Notes: a model not told the origin generated them from the letters alone. DNA of 64,000 nucleotides from Rathayibacter sp. VKM Ac-2760 (GCF_009834185.1 NZ_CP047173.1:1364001-1428000); one strand, 5' to 3'; numbered from the stretch's first letter, positions 7,765 through 16,893 are shown. Made by a program: numbers and translations.

Positions 7765-8922
7765 ATGCGCACGGCTGTGATCGGGGCGGTGCTGCTCGTG
7801 CTCGGCGTGATCGCGGCCCTCACCGGAATCCTCCCGATGGACGCGCTCGGCGAGCTGGTCGAGCGGACGGCGCCGATCCTCGCCTTCGTCGTCGCGGTCA
7901 CCGTGGTGGCGGAACTGGCCTCCGAGGCCGGAGTCTTCACGGTCGTGGCCGAGCGCGCGGCGATCTGGGGCCGCGGGCGGACCGCTCTGCTCTGGCTCCT
8001 GGTGGTCGCGATGGCGATCGTCAGCACCGTCTTCCTCTCGCTCGACACGACCGCCGTGCTGCTCACGCCGGTCGTCGTGCTGCTCGCCGCGCACGTCCGG
8101 GTGTCGCCGCTGCCGTTCGCGATGGCCACCGTCTGGCTGGCGAATTGCGCCTCCCTCCTGCTCCCTGTGTCGAACCTCACCAACCTCCTGGCAGAGAGGC
8201 GGCTCGGTGTCGACGGGCCGCTCGCCTTCGCCGCCCTCACCGCGGCGCCCGCCCTCGTCGCGGCCGTCGTCCCCGTCCTCGTGCTCGCGATCCGCTACCG
8301 CCGCGAGCTGGCCGGCCGCTACCGGACGGGGGAGCGGACCGCGGTCGAGGACCGCGTGCTGCTCATCGGCGCCGGGGTGGTCGTCGCGCTGCTGCTGCCC
8401 GCCCTCGTCTCGGGGCTCGAGGTGTGGATCCCGGCGGCCGTCGCCGCGCTCGCCCTCGTGCTGCTCTTCGCGGTGCGGCGGCCCTCGGCCCTGAAGCTCT
8501 CGCTGCTCCCGTGGCAGCTGGTCGTCTTCGCCTCCGGTCTCTTCGTCGTGATGGAGGCGGCGCATCAGCTGGGCCTCGGAGCGGCGCTCGCGGTGGTCGC
8601 GGGAGACGGCAGCGGAGTGGGGGAGCTGCTCCGGCTCGCGGGCTCGGGCGTCGTGGCCGCGAACCTGGTCGACAATCTGCCGGCGTACCTCGCGCTCGAG
8701 CCGGTCGCGGCGGATCCGGTGCGCCTTGTCGCCCTGCTGATCGGCGTGAACGCCGGCCCGCTGATCACCCCGTGGGCCTCGCTCGCGACCCTGCTCTGGC
8801 ACCAGCGGCTGACCGCGCTCGGCGTGACGATCTCGTGGCGGCAGTACGCGCTGCTCGGCGCCGTCGCGGTGGTGCCGACGGTCGGCGGTGCGGTGCTGGC
8901 GCTCGCTCTGGCCCAGGGCTGA
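7765..8922 (+). CDS. SLC13/ArsB-type anion permease
   Basis: This 385-residue, strongly hydrophobic protein shows about ten membrane helices. The pattern (FLSLDTTAVLLTPVVVLLA around residues 90-110, NCASLLLPVSNLTNLL, and late NLVDNLPAYLAL plus NAGPLITPWASLATLLW) is that of ArsB/NhaD ion transporters, with two inverted halves each carrying an N-and-T-rich re-entrant loop. It could export arsenite or move another anion; no arsR, arsC or arsA lies nearby, so arsenite is not supported by context. Confidence 0.8.
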   Translation: MRTAVIGAVLLVLGVIAALTGILPMDALGELVERTAPILAFVVAVTVVAELASEAGVFTVVAERAAIWGRGRTALLWLLVVAMAIVSTVFLSLDTTAVLLTPVVVLLAAHVRVSPLPFAMATVWLANCASLLLPVSNLTNLLAERRLGVDGPLAFAALTAAPALVAAVVPVLVLAIRYRRELAGRYRTGERTAVEDRVLLIGAGVVVALLLPALVSGLEVWIPAAVAALALVLLFAVRRPSALKLSLLPWQLVVFASGLFVVMEAAHQLGLGAALAVVAGDGSGVGELLRLAGSGVVAANLVDNLPAYLALEPVAADPVRLVALLIGVNAGPLITPWASLATLLWHQRLTALGVTISWRQYALLGAVAVVPTVGGAVLALALAQG

Positions 8923-8950
8923 GCCCCGGCCCCCGTTCGAGTGCGGCTGG

Positions 8951-8956
8951 TAGCCT
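8951..8956 (+). promoter_or_regulatory. Candidate -10 box upstream of otsA
   Basis: TAGCCT here would set transcription start near 8963, leaving a short leader before the otsA coding region. It matches the TANNNT boxes found before other genes in this window. No good -35 is visible. Confidence 0.35.
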
Positions 8957-8998
8957 CGCCGGGTACGAAGACGGGCACGACCGACGATCGGGACCACC

Positions 8999-10660
8999 AT
9001 TCCTCCGCACTCCGCCTCCGCCCCCGCACCGCTCGAGAACAGCGGCGACGAGAAGAACGGCACCGCCACCGCCGGAGCGCGCAACGCGTTCGTCGTGGTC
9101 TCCAACCGCCTCCCGGTCGACCGCGTCGTCGACGCCGACGGCACCGCCTCGTGGAAGACCTCGCCCGGTGGGCTGGTCACCGCGCTCGAGCCCGTCATGC
9201 GCGCCAACGAGGGCGCCTGGGTCGGCTGGCCCGGCGTCGCGGACGAGGAGGTCGCGCCGTTCGAGAACGACGGCGTGCTGATCGTCCCGGTCGCGCTCAG
9301 CGCTCAGGAGCTCGAGGACTACTACGAGGGCTTCTCGAACGACACGCTCTGGCCGCTCTATCACGACGTGATCGCGCCGCCCACCTACCACCGCGAGTGG
9401 TGGGACGCCTACGTGCGGGTGAACCGCCGCTTCGCCGAGGCCGCCGCCGCCGTGACCGAGCAGGACGGCGTCGTCTGGGTGCAGGACTACCAGCTGCAGC
9501 TGGTGCCGAAGATGCTGCGCGAGCTGCGGCCGGACGTCGCGATCGGCTTCTTCAACCACATCCCGTTCCCGCCCTACGGCATCTTCGCCCAGCTCCCGTG
9601 GCGCAAGCAGATCGTCGAGGGCCTGCTCGGCGCCGACGTGATCGGCTTCCAGCGCCAGGGCGACGCGGGCAGCTTCCTCCGCGCGGTCCGCCGTCTGCTC
9701 GGCTACGACACCCGCAGCACTGTGGTCGAGGTGCCGGTCGAGGACGACGCCGTCGACGGCACCCGGCGGGTGAACCGCTCGCGCCGCGGCGCCAGCGTGC
9801 GCCCGGTGGTCGCGCGGCACTTCCCGATCTCGATCGACGCCGACGCCTTCGAGGCGATGGCGCGCACCCCGGAGATCCAGGAGCGGGCGCGGCAGATCCG
9901 CTCCGATCTGGGCGACCCCGAGACCGTCATGCTCGGCGTCGACCGCCTCGACTACACCAAGGGCATCGGCCACCGGCTGAAGGCGTTCGGCGAACTGCTC
10001 GCCGACGGGCGGCTCAGCACCAAGGACGCGGTGCTCGTGCAGGTCGCGAGCCCCAGCCGCGAGCGGGTCGAGACCTACAAGCAGCTGCGCGACGACATCG
10101 AGCTGCAGGTCGGCCGGATCAACGGCGACTACGGCACGATCGGCAACCCGGCGATCAGCTACCTCCACCACGGCTACCCGCGTGAGGAGATGGTGGCGCT
10201 CTACCTCGCCGCCGACGTGATGCTCGTCACTGCCCTGCGCGACGGGATGAACCTGGTCGCGAAGGAGTACGTCGCCTCCCGCTTCGACAACGACGGCGTG
10301 CTCGTTCTGAGCGAGTTCACCGGCGCGGCCGACGAGCTGAAGCAGGCCGTCCAGATCAACCCGCACGACATCTCCGGGCTCAAGGACGCGATCGAGAACG
10401 CGGCCCGCATGCCGCGCGCCGAGCGCAGCCGCCGGATGCGGGCGCTGCGCCGCCGGGTGCTCGAGAACGACGTCGCGCGCTGGTCGGCGAGCTTCCTCGA
10501 CGCGCTGAGCGAGCACGCCGCGGGCCAGCAGCTCGATGTGCACCCGGCCGCGCGGGGCCAGGAGGCGCCGCTCGGCCAGGAGGCGGAGCACCACGAGGAC
10601 GGCGTCCGCGGGCGCGCCGCCGAGGACGCGCACCACGAGACGGCGGAGGCGACGCGATGA
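8999..10660 (+). CDS. otsA: Alpha,alpha-trehalose-phosphate synthase (UDP/GDP-forming)
   Basis: OtsA joins a nucleotide-activated glucose to glucose 6-phosphate. Recognisable GT20 segments are FVVVSNRLPVDRV, WVQDYQLQLVPKMLR, FFNHIPFPPYGIFAQLPWR, GVDRLDYTKGIGHRLKAF and ALRDGMNLVAKEYVASR. The first ATG/GTG/TTG in frame is the GTG at 9095, inside the first beta strand (FVV-VSNRLPV), which would cut off conserved residues. The frame is open to a stop at 8951, and the only near-start codons are ATC 8987 and ATT 8999, so I begin at ATT 8999; this is inference. The C-terminal 45 residues are a low-complexity His/Glu-rich extension. The stop overlaps otsB by 4 bp (ATGA). Confidence 0.85.
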   Translation: MPPHSASAPAPLENSGDEKNGTATAGARNAFVVVSNRLPVDRVVDADGTASWKTSPGGLVTALEPVMRANEGAWVGWPGVADEEVAPFENDGVLIVPVALSAQELEDYYEGFSNDTLWPLYHDVIAPPTYHREWWDAYVRVNRRFAEAAAAVTEQDGVVWVQDYQLQLVPKMLRELRPDVAIGFFNHIPFPPYGIFAQLPWRKQIVEGLLGADVIGFQRQGDAGSFLRAVRRLLGYDTRSTVVEVPVEDDAVDGTRRVNRSRRGASVRPVVARHFPISIDADAFEAMARTPEIQERARQIRSDLGDPETVMLGVDRLDYTKGIGHRLKAFGELLADGRLSTKDAVLVQVASPSRERVETYKQLRDDIELQVGRINGDYGTIGNPAISYLHHGYPREEMVALYLAADVMLVTALRDGMNLVAKEYVASRFDNDGVLVLSEFTGAADELKQAVQINPHDISGLKDAIENAARMPRAERSRRMRALRRRVLENDVARWSASFLDALSEHAAGQQLDVHPAARGQEAPLGQEAEHHEDGVRGRAAEDAHHETAEATR

Positions 10661-11469
10661 CCGTCGTGACCCCGACCCCGGGCGAGCACCTGCCCGGCGT
10701 GCCCGACCGCCTCGTCGCCGCGCTGCACGAGCTCGCCGCGACCGGCCGCCTTCTGGTGGCGCTCGACTTCGACGGGACGCTCGCCCCCGAGGTCGACGAC
10801 CCGGCGCACGCCCGCGCGCTGCCCGAGGCGCGCGAGGCGGTCCTCCGACTGCTCGCGCTGCCCGGCACCCGCGTCGCGCTGGTCTCCGGCCGTGCCCTCG
10901 GGAGCCTCGAGGAGGTCGCGCAGCTGCCCGACGAGGCGCTGCTGGTCGGCTCGCACGGCATCGAGATCCGGCTCGACCCGGGCGACGACGCCGTCCGCCT
11001 CGACGAGACCGAGCTGGCGAAGGTCGGCGTGCTCGAGGACGTGCTGAAGGGCATCGCCCGCGGGATCGACAACGTCTGGATCGAGGACAAGCCGGCCGGC
11101 TTCGCGTTGCACACCCGCCTCGCCACCGACCGGCACAGCCGCGTCGCGCACGTCGTCGCGCTGTCGGAGGCACGCGCCGAGGTCGAGGGCGTCACGGTCC
11201 GCGAGGGCAAGAACGTGCTCGAGTTCTCGGTCCGCTCCACCACCAAGGGCGAGGCCGTGCAGCACCTGCGCCGCTACACCGGCGCGACGGCCGTGCTCTA
11301 CGCCGGCGACGACGTCACCGACGAGGACGCCTTCGCGGTCCTCGGCGCGGGCGACGTCGGCGTCAAGAGCGGCGCCGGCACCACTTCCGCCGCCTACCGC
11401 GTCCGCGGCCCCGAGCAGATCGCGCACGTGCTGTCGCTCCTCGCCGACTTCCGCGCCACTGCGGACTGA
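10657..11469 (+). CDS. otsB: Trehalose-6-phosphate phosphatase
   Basis: This 270-residue HAD-superfamily phosphatase removes phosphate from trehalose 6-phosphate to give trehalose, a compatible solute. HAD motif I is LVALDFDGTLAPEVDDP (Asp nucleophile and Asp acid), motif II VALVSGR, and motif IV AVLYAGDDVTDEDAF. The cap domain lies between about residues 110 and 190. Translation is coupled to otsA by the ATGA overlap, so both enzymes of the pathway are made together. Confidence 0.93.
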   Translation: MTVVTPTPGEHLPGVPDRLVAALHELAATGRLLVALDFDGTLAPEVDDPAHARALPEAREAVLRLLALPGTRVALVSGRALGSLEEVAQLPDEALLVGSHGIEIRLDPGDDAVRLDETELAKVGVLEDVLKGIARGIDNVWIEDKPAGFALHTRLATDRHSRVAHVVALSEARAEVEGVTVREGKNVLEFSVRSTTKGEAVQHLRRYTGATAVLYAGDDVTDEDAFAVLGAGDVGVKSGAGTTSAAYRVRGPEQIAHVLSLLADFRATAD

Positions 11470-11475
11470 GTCACG

Positions 11476-11570
11476 CCGGTCGATTCGTCACGAACGGTCG
11501 GCGCGAGGCTGACGACACGACCATCGCTGCCGGATCGAGGCGACGGACACGACCGTTCGCGACGGATCGG
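11476..11570. repeat. Inverted repeat, family D, downstream of otsB
   Basis: The left arm CGATTCGTCACGAACGGTCG and the right arm CGACCGTTCGCGACGGATCG are reverse complements except at two positions, with about 50 bp between them. A closely related pair of arms is found after the flotillin gene at 60490. It may act as a terminator-like structure or be a dispersed palindromic element. Confidence 0.6.
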
Positions 11571-11609
11571 TGCGCGCTCCGGAGCGCCGGAGCATCGCGC
11601 GCGAGGCGG

Positions 11610-11615
11610 TAGCCT
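11610..11615 (+). promoter_or_regulatory. -10 box of a probable leaderless promoter for ilvD
   Basis: TAGCCT ends 6 nt before the ATG at 11622, and there is no Shine-Dalgarno sequence in the gap, so the mRNA probably starts at or within a base or two of the start codon. Confidence 0.5.
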
Positions 11616-11621
11616 CGTCAC

Positions 11622-13316
11622 ATGCCGGAAATCGATTGGAAGCCTCGTTCGCGCACCGTCACGGACGGCATCGAGGCCACGACGTCGCGCGGGATGCTGC
11701 GCGCCGTGGGAATGGGCGATGACGACTGGGAGAAGCCCCAGATCGGCATCGCGTCGTCCTGGAACGAGATCACCCCCTGCAACCTCTCGCTCGAGCGCCT
11801 TGCGCGCAGCGCGAAGGAGGGCGTGCACTCGGGCGGCGGGTACCCGCTGCAGTTCGGCACCATCTCCGTCTCGGACGGCATCTCGATGGGCCACGAGGGC
11901 ATGCACTTCTCGCTCGTCTCGCGCGAGGTCATCGCCGACTCCGTCGAGACCGTGATGATGGCCGAGCGCCTCGACGGCACCGTCATGCTGGCCGGCTGCG
12001 ACAAGTCGCTGCCCGGCATGCTGATGGCCGCCGCGCGCCTCGACCTCGCCGCCGTCTTCGTCTACGCCGGCTCGATCGCCCCAGGCTGGGTCAAGCTCTC
12101 CGACGGCACCGAGAAGGACATCACGATCATCGACTCCTTCGAGGCCGTCGGCGGCGTCAAGGCCGGGATCATGTCCGAGGAGGACGCCAAGCGCATCGAG
12201 TGCGCCTTCGCCCCGGGCGAGGGCTCCTGCGGCGGCATGTACACCGCGAACACGATGGCGAGCGTCGCCGAGGCGCTCGGCATGAGCCTGCCCGGCTCCG
12301 CGTCGCCCGCCGCGGCCGACCGCCGCCGCGACTACTTCGCCCGCAAGTCGGGGGAAGCGGTCGTCGAGCTGCTCCGCAACGGCACCACCGCGCGCGACAT
12401 CCTGACCAAGGAGGCGTTCGAGAACGCGATCGCCGTGGCCATGGCCTTCGGCGGCTCGACCAACGTCATCCTGCACCTGCTCGCGATCGCCAACGAGGCC
12501 GAGGTCGACCTCACGATCGACGACTTCAACCGCATCGGAGACACGATCCCGCACATCGGCGACCTCAAGCCGTTCGGCAAGTACGTGATGAACGACGTCG
12601 ACCGCCACGGCGGCGTCCCCGCCGTGATGAAGGCCCTGCTCGACGCGGGCCTGCTGCACGGAGACTGCCTCACGGTGACCGGCAAGACCGTCGCCGAGAA
12701 CCTCGCGGCGATGGACATCGCGCCGCTGGACGGCGAGGTCATCCGCACCCTCGACAACCCGATCCACGCCACCGGCGGGCTGACCGTGCTCAAGGGCTCG
12801 CTCGCGCCGGAGGGCGCGGTCGTCAAGACGGCCGGCTTCGACGCCTCCGTGTTCGAGGGCCCCGCGCGGGTGTTCGAGCGCGAGCGCGCCGCGATGGACG
12901 CGCTGACCGACGGCGCGATCAAGAAGGGCGACGTGGTGGTCATCCGCTACGAGGGCCCCAAGGGCGGCCCGGGCATGCGCGAGATGCTGGCCATCACCGC
13001 CGCCATCAAGGGGGCCGGGCTCGGAAAAGATGTACTACTGTTGACCGACGGACGATTCTCAGGCGGCACAACCGGCCTGTGCATCGGCCACATAGCTCCC
13101 GAATCGGTGGACGCAGGTCCCATCGCATTCGTTCGCGACGGAGACCCGATTCGGGTCGACATCGCCGCTCGATCGATCGACCTACTCGTCGACGAATCCG
13201 AGCTCGCCGCCCGCCGAGAAGGCTGGGCGCCCCTCCCTCCGCGCTACACCCGCGGTGTCCTCGCCAAGTACGCCAAGCTCGTCCGCTCGGCCGCCGAGGG
13301 CGCCACCACGGGTTGA
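11622..13316 (+). CDS. ilvD: Dihydroxy-acid dehydratase
   Basis: IlvD (564 residues) is an iron-sulfur enzyme that dehydrates 2,3-dihydroxy acids in isoleucine and valine synthesis. Conserved segments include GIASSWNEITPCN, the cluster Cys in LAGCDKSLPGM, GEGSCGGMYTANTM, and C-terminal TDGRFSGGTTGLCIGHIAPE. It heads a group ilvD-ilvB-ilvN-ilvC on one strand. The region from about 13018 to 13200 uses codons unlike the rest of the gene (AAA, GTA, CTA, TTG, ACA, ATA, GAA) while the protein stays conserved, which suggests local recombination or an overlapping constraint. Confidence 0.95.
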   Translation: MPEIDWKPRSRTVTDGIEATTSRGMLRAVGMGDDDWEKPQIGIASSWNEITPCNLSLERLARSAKEGVHSGGGYPLQFGTISVSDGISMGHEGMHFSLVSREVIADSVETVMMAERLDGTVMLAGCDKSLPGMLMAAARLDLAAVFVYAGSIAPGWVKLSDGTEKDITIIDSFEAVGGVKAGIMSEEDAKRIECAFAPGEGSCGGMYTANTMASVAEALGMSLPGSASPAAADRRRDYFARKSGEAVVELLRNGTTARDILTKEAFENAIAVAMAFGGSTNVILHLLAIANEAEVDLTIDDFNRIGDTIPHIGDLKPFGKYVMNDVDRHGGVPAVMKALLDAGLLHGDCLTVTGKTVAENLAAMDIAPLDGEVIRTLDNPIHATGGLTVLKGSLAPEGAVVKTAGFDASVFEGPARVFERERAAMDALTDGAIKKGDVVVIRYEGPKGGPGMREMLAITAAIKGAGLGKDVLLLTDGRFSGGTTGLCIGHIAPESVDAGPIAFVRDGDPIRVDIAARSIDLLVDESELAARREGWAPLPPRYTRGVLAKYAKLVRSAAEGATTG

Positions 13317-13428
13317 TCCCGGCCCGCTCGGGCCGGCCGCGCACTCGCGCCTCCCGGTCACCGGCCGCTCGCACTCCGAGCCCCCGGTGCCCGCCGCCGC
13401 ACACCGCTTCGAAGGAATCGACACCCGC

Positions 13429-15264
13429 ATGACCCCGGACCCGTCCGCCGCGCCTCCCGCCCCGACCCCCCAGCCACCCCGCTCCGCCGCACCGGCGTCG
13501 GCGGTCGCTCCCGTCGCCGAGTCGCTCACCGGAGCGCAGGCGGTCGTCCGCTCGCTCGAGATGCTCGGGATCGAGGACGTCTTCGGTCTGCCCGGCGGCG
13601 CGATCCTGCCCGTCTACGACCCGCTGATGGACTCGACGAAGATCCGGCACATCCTCGTCCGCCACGAGCAGGGCGCCGGCCATGCGGCCGAGGGCTATGC
13701 CGCGGCGACCGGGAAGCTCGGCGTCTGCATCGCGACCTCCGGGCCCGGCGCGACCAACCTCGTCACGGCGATCGCGGACGCCTACATGGACTCCGTGCCG
13801 ATGCTCGCGATCACCGGCCAGGTGTTCTCGACGCTGATGGGCACCGACGCGTTCCAGGAGGCGGACATCGTCGGCATCACCATGCCGATCACCAAGCACT
13901 CCATCCTGGTCACGCGGCCCGAGGACATCCCCTCGGCGCTCGCCTCCGCCGTGCTGATCGCGACGACGGGGCGCCCCGGCCCGGTGCTCGTCGACATCAC
14001 CAAGGACGCGCAGCAGGACCAGGCCCCGTTCGTCTGGCCGCCGAAGATCGACCTGCCCGGCTACCGCCCGGTGACGAAGGCGCACGGCAAGCAGATCCAG
14101 GCCGCGGCCCAGCTGCTGGCCGAGGCGAAGAAGCCGGTGCTCTACGTCGGCGGCGGCATCATCCGCGCCCGCGCGGCGGCGGAGCTCCTGGCGTTCGCCG
14201 AGGCCTGCGGCGCCCCCGTCGTCACCACGCTGATGGCGCGCGGCGCGTTCCCGGACTCGCACGAGCAGCAGCTCGGCATGCCCGGCATGCACGGCACCGT
14301 CCCCGCGGTGCTCGCGCTGCAGGAGTCGGATCTGATCCTCGCGCTCGGCTCGCGCTTCGACGACCGCGTGACCGGCAAGGCGGCGCTCTTCGCGCCGAAC
14401 GCCAAGGTCGTGCACGTGGACATCGACCCGGCCGAGATCTCCAAGATCCGCACCGCGGACGTTCCGATCGTGGGCGACCTGAAGGACGTCCTGCCGGACC
14501 TCACCGACGCGTTCGCGAAGGCGATCGACGGCGGCGCGCCGGACACCGGCGACTGGTGGACCTACCTCAAGGGGCTCCAGGAGGAGTTCCCGCTCGGCTA
14601 CACCGAGCCGGTCGACGGGCTGCTCTCGCCGCAGTACGTGATCAAGCGGATCGGCGAGATCACCGGTCCCGAGGGTGTCTTCGCCTCAGGCGTCGGGCAG
14701 CACCAGATGTGGGCGGCGCAGTTCATCAAGTACGAGCGCCCCAACTCCTGGCTGAACTCCGGCGGCGCCGGGACGATGGGCTACTCCGTGCCCGCGGCGA
14801 TGGGCGCCAAGGTCGGCGAGCCGGACCGCACGGTCTGGGCGATCGACGGCGATGGCTGCTTCCAGATGACCAATCAGGAGCTCGCCACCTGCACGATCAA
14901 CGACATCCCGATCAAGGTCGCGGTGATCAACAACTCCTCGCTCGGCATGGTGCGGCAGTGGCAGACCCTCTTCTACGAGGGCCGCTACTCCAACACCGAC
15001 CTCAACACGGGGCACGACACCGTCCGGGTGCCGGACTTCGTGAAGCTCGCCGAGGCGTACGGCGCCCTGGGCATCCGGGTGACCAAGCCGGAGGAGATCG
15101 ACGCGGCCATCGAGCTGGCGATCGCCACCAACGACCGCCCCGTCGTCATCGACTTCGTGGTCAGCCGCGACTCCATGGTGTGGCCGATGGTCCCGCAGGG
15201 CGTCTCGAACAGCTACGTCCAGTACGCCAGAGACCACAGCCCAACCTGGGACGACGAGGAGTAG
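13429..15264 (+). CDS. ilvB: Acetolactate synthase large subunit
   Basis: This ThDP-dependent catalytic subunit (about 611 residues) condenses pyruvate with pyruvate or 2-oxobutyrate. It shows FGLPGGAILPVYDPL, the ThDP-activating Glu in RHEQGAGHAAEGYA, and the ThDP/Mg motif GDGCFQMTNQELATCTIND ending in VINNSSLGMVRQW. I take the ATG at 13429, preceded by GAAGGAA, because the frame upstream runs into ilvD and is compositionally junk; the first 30 residues are a Pro/Ala-rich tail before the fold. The 112-bp gap after ilvD shows no clear leader peptide or attenuator to me. Confidence 0.95.
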   Translation: MTPDPSAAPPAPTPQPPRSAAPASAVAPVAESLTGAQAVVRSLEMLGIEDVFGLPGGAILPVYDPLMDSTKIRHILVRHEQGAGHAAEGYAAATGKLGVCIATSGPGATNLVTAIADAYMDSVPMLAITGQVFSTLMGTDAFQEADIVGITMPITKHSILVTRPEDIPSALASAVLIATTGRPGPVLVDITKDAQQDQAPFVWPPKIDLPGYRPVTKAHGKQIQAAAQLLAEAKKPVLYVGGGIIRARAAAELLAFAEACGAPVVTTLMARGAFPDSHEQQLGMPGMHGTVPAVLALQESDLILALGSRFDDRVTGKAALFAPNAKVVHVDIDPAEISKIRTADVPIVGDLKDVLPDLTDAFAKAIDGGAPDTGDWWTYLKGLQEEFPLGYTEPVDGLLSPQYVIKRIGEITGPEGVFASGVGQHQMWAAQFIKYERPNSWLNSGGAGTMGYSVPAAMGAKVGEPDRTVWAIDGDGCFQMTNQELATCTINDIPIKVAVINNSSLGMVRQWQTLFYEGRYSNTDLNTGHDTVRVPDFVKLAEAYGALGIRVTKPEEIDAAIELAIATNDRPVVIDFVVSRDSMVWPMVPQGVSNSYVQYARDHSPTWDDEE

Positions 15265-15269
15265 ACCGC

Positions 15270-15779
15270 ATGACCCACCACGTTCTCTCCCTGCTCGTCG
15301 AGGACAAGCCGGGACTGCTCACCCGCGTCGCGGGACTGTTCGCGCGTCGCGGCTTCAACATCGAGTCGCTGGCGGTCGGGCCGACCGAGCTCGACGGGCT
15401 CTCGCGCATCACGGTCGCCGTGGACGTCGAGGACCTCCCACTCGAGCAGGTGACGAAGCAGCTGAACAAGCTGATCAACGTCATCAAGATCGTCGAGCTG
15501 GACCCCGACCAGTCGGTGCACCGCGAGCACCTGCTCGTGAAGGTGCGCGTCGACAACGTCACCCGCTCGCAGGTGCTCGAGGCCGTGAACCTCTTCCGCG
15601 CTCGCGTGGTCGACGTCGCGACCGACGCCCTCGTGATCGAGGTCACCGGCGACTCCGGCAAGACCACCGCGTTCCTCCGGGTCATCGAGCCCTACGGCAT
15701 CAAGGAGATCGCCCAGTCGGGCCTGCTGGCCATCGGCCGCGGCTCGAAGTCGATCACCGAGCGCGTCTTCAAGAACTGA
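15270..15779 (+). CDS. ilvN: Acetolactate synthase small (regulatory) subunit
   Basis: This 169-residue subunit activates IlvB and confers valine feedback inhibition. An N-terminal ACT domain starts HVLSLLVEDKPGLLTRVAGL followed by RRGFNIESLAVG, and a second domain contains DALVIEVTGDSGK and LRVIEPYGIKEIAQSGLLAI. It starts 5 nt after the ilvB stop, with the ribosome binding site (GAGGAG) inside the end of ilvB, so the two subunits are co-translated. Confidence 0.94.
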   Translation: MTHHVLSLLVEDKPGLLTRVAGLFARRGFNIESLAVGPTELDGLSRITVAVDVEDLPLEQVTKQLNKLINVIKIVELDPDQSVHREHLLVKVRVDNVTRSQVLEAVNLFRARVVDVATDALVIEVTGDSGKTTAFLRVIEPYGIKEIAQSGLLAIGRGSKSITERVFKN

Positions 15780-15837
15780 CGGCTCGCGCCGTCCCCACTG
15801 CTCCGCCCACTCCCATCCACAGAAAAGGAAGCATCAC

Positions 15838-16863
15838 GTGACTGAGCTCATCTACGACGCCGACGCGGACCTCGCCATCATCCAGTCCAAGAAGGTCGCG
15901 ATCGTCGGCTACGGCTCGCAGGGCCACGCGCACGCGCAGAACCTCCGCGACTCCGGCGTCCAGGTCGTCATCGCGCTCAAGGAGGGGTCGAAGTCGACCG
16001 CCAAGGCGGAGGACGACGGCTTCGAGGTCAAGAGCGTCGCCGACGCCGCCGACTGGGCCGACCTGATCATGATCCTCGCGCCGGACCAGCACCAGCGCGC
16101 CATCTACAGCGAGCAGATCGCGGACAAGCTGACCGAGGGCAAGACGCTCGCCTTCGCGCACGGCTTCAACATCCGCTTCGGCTACATCGAGGCGCCCGCG
16201 GGCGTCGACGTGATCCTGATCGCGCCGAAGGCCCCCGGCCACACCGTGCGCCGCGAGTTCGTCGCCGGCCGCGGCATCCCGGACATCATCGCCGTCGAGA
16301 ACGACGCGACCGGCACCGCCTGGGAGACCGCGAAGTCCTACGCGAAGGCCATCGGCGGCACACGCGCCGGCGTCATCAAGACGACCTTCACCGAGGAGAC
16401 CGAGACCGACCTGTTCGGCGAGCAGGCCGTGCTCTGCGGCGGCACCTCGCAGCTCGTCCAGTACGGCTTCGAGACCCTCGTCGAGGCCGGCTACCAGCCC
16501 GAGATCGCCTACTTCGAGGTGCTGCACGAGCTCAAGCTGATCGTCGACCTCATGTGGGAGGGCGGCATCGCCAAGCAGCGCTGGTCGGTCTCCGACACGG
16601 CCGAGTACGGCGACTACGTGTCCGGCCCCCGCGTCATCGACCCGAGCGTCAAGACGAACATGCAGGCGGTGCTCGGCGACATCCAGAGCGGTGCCTTCGC
16701 GAAGCGCTTCATCGCGGACCAGGACGCCGGAGCGCCCGAGTTCCAGGAGCTGCGCGCCAAGGGCGAGAAGCACCCGATCGAGGAGACCGGCCGCGAGCTG
16801 CGCAAGCTCTTCGCCTGGAAGCAGACCGACGAGGACTACACCGACGGCAGCGTCGCGCGCTAG
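15838..16863 (+). CDS. ilvC: Ketol-acid reductoisomerase (NADP+)
   Basis: IlvC (341 residues) rearranges and reduces acetolactate or acetohydroxybutyrate to dihydroxy acids. The dinucleotide motif is VGYGSQGHAHAQNL, followed by APKAPGHTVRREF and the helical C-terminal domain with the metal-binding Glu in TEETETDLFGEQAVLCGG. The GTG start at 15838 has the strong site AAAGGAAG 7 nt upstream. It completes the four-gene ilv set. A 7-bp hairpin (GCGCTAG/CTAGCGC) overlaps the stop codon and a CGGGG/CCCCG hairpin follows at 16882. Confidence 0.95.
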   Translation: MTELIYDADADLAIIQSKKVAIVGYGSQGHAHAQNLRDSGVQVVIALKEGSKSTAKAEDDGFEVKSVADAADWADLIMILAPDQHQRAIYSEQIADKLTEGKTLAFAHGFNIRFGYIEAPAGVDVILIAPKAPGHTVRREFVAGRGIPDIIAVENDATGTAWETAKSYAKAIGGTRAGVIKTTFTEETETDLFGEQAVLCGGTSQLVQYGFETLVEAGYQPEIAYFEVLHELKLIVDLMWEGGIAKQRWSVSDTAEYGDYVSGPRVIDPSVKTNMQAVLGDIQSGAFAKRFIADQDAGAPEFQELRAKGEKHPIEETGRELRKLFAWKQTDEDYTDGSVAR

Positions 16864-16881
16864 TCGCTAGCGCTGACGGAT

Positions 16882-16893
16882 CGGGGAGCCCCG
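16882..16893 (+). terminator. Short GC hairpin after ilvC, possible terminator
   Basis: CGGGG and CCCCG arms surround a 2-nt loop shortly after the ilvC stop. No T-run follows, so terminator function is only suggested by position. Confidence 0.3.

Noticed and set aside
7765..8922. Arsenic resistance locus
   Set aside because: The permease resembles ArsB, but arsR, arsC and arsA are absent, so the substrate cannot be claimed.
8765..11173. A long minus-strand frame opposite otsA and otsB
   Set aside because: It is antisense to two well-conserved enzymes, is His/Arg/Val-rich without any domain, and has no ribosome binding site.
13317..13428. Attenuator with a leader peptide before ilvB
   Set aside because: I found no short ORF rich in Ile, Val or Leu and no convincing terminator/antiterminator pair.
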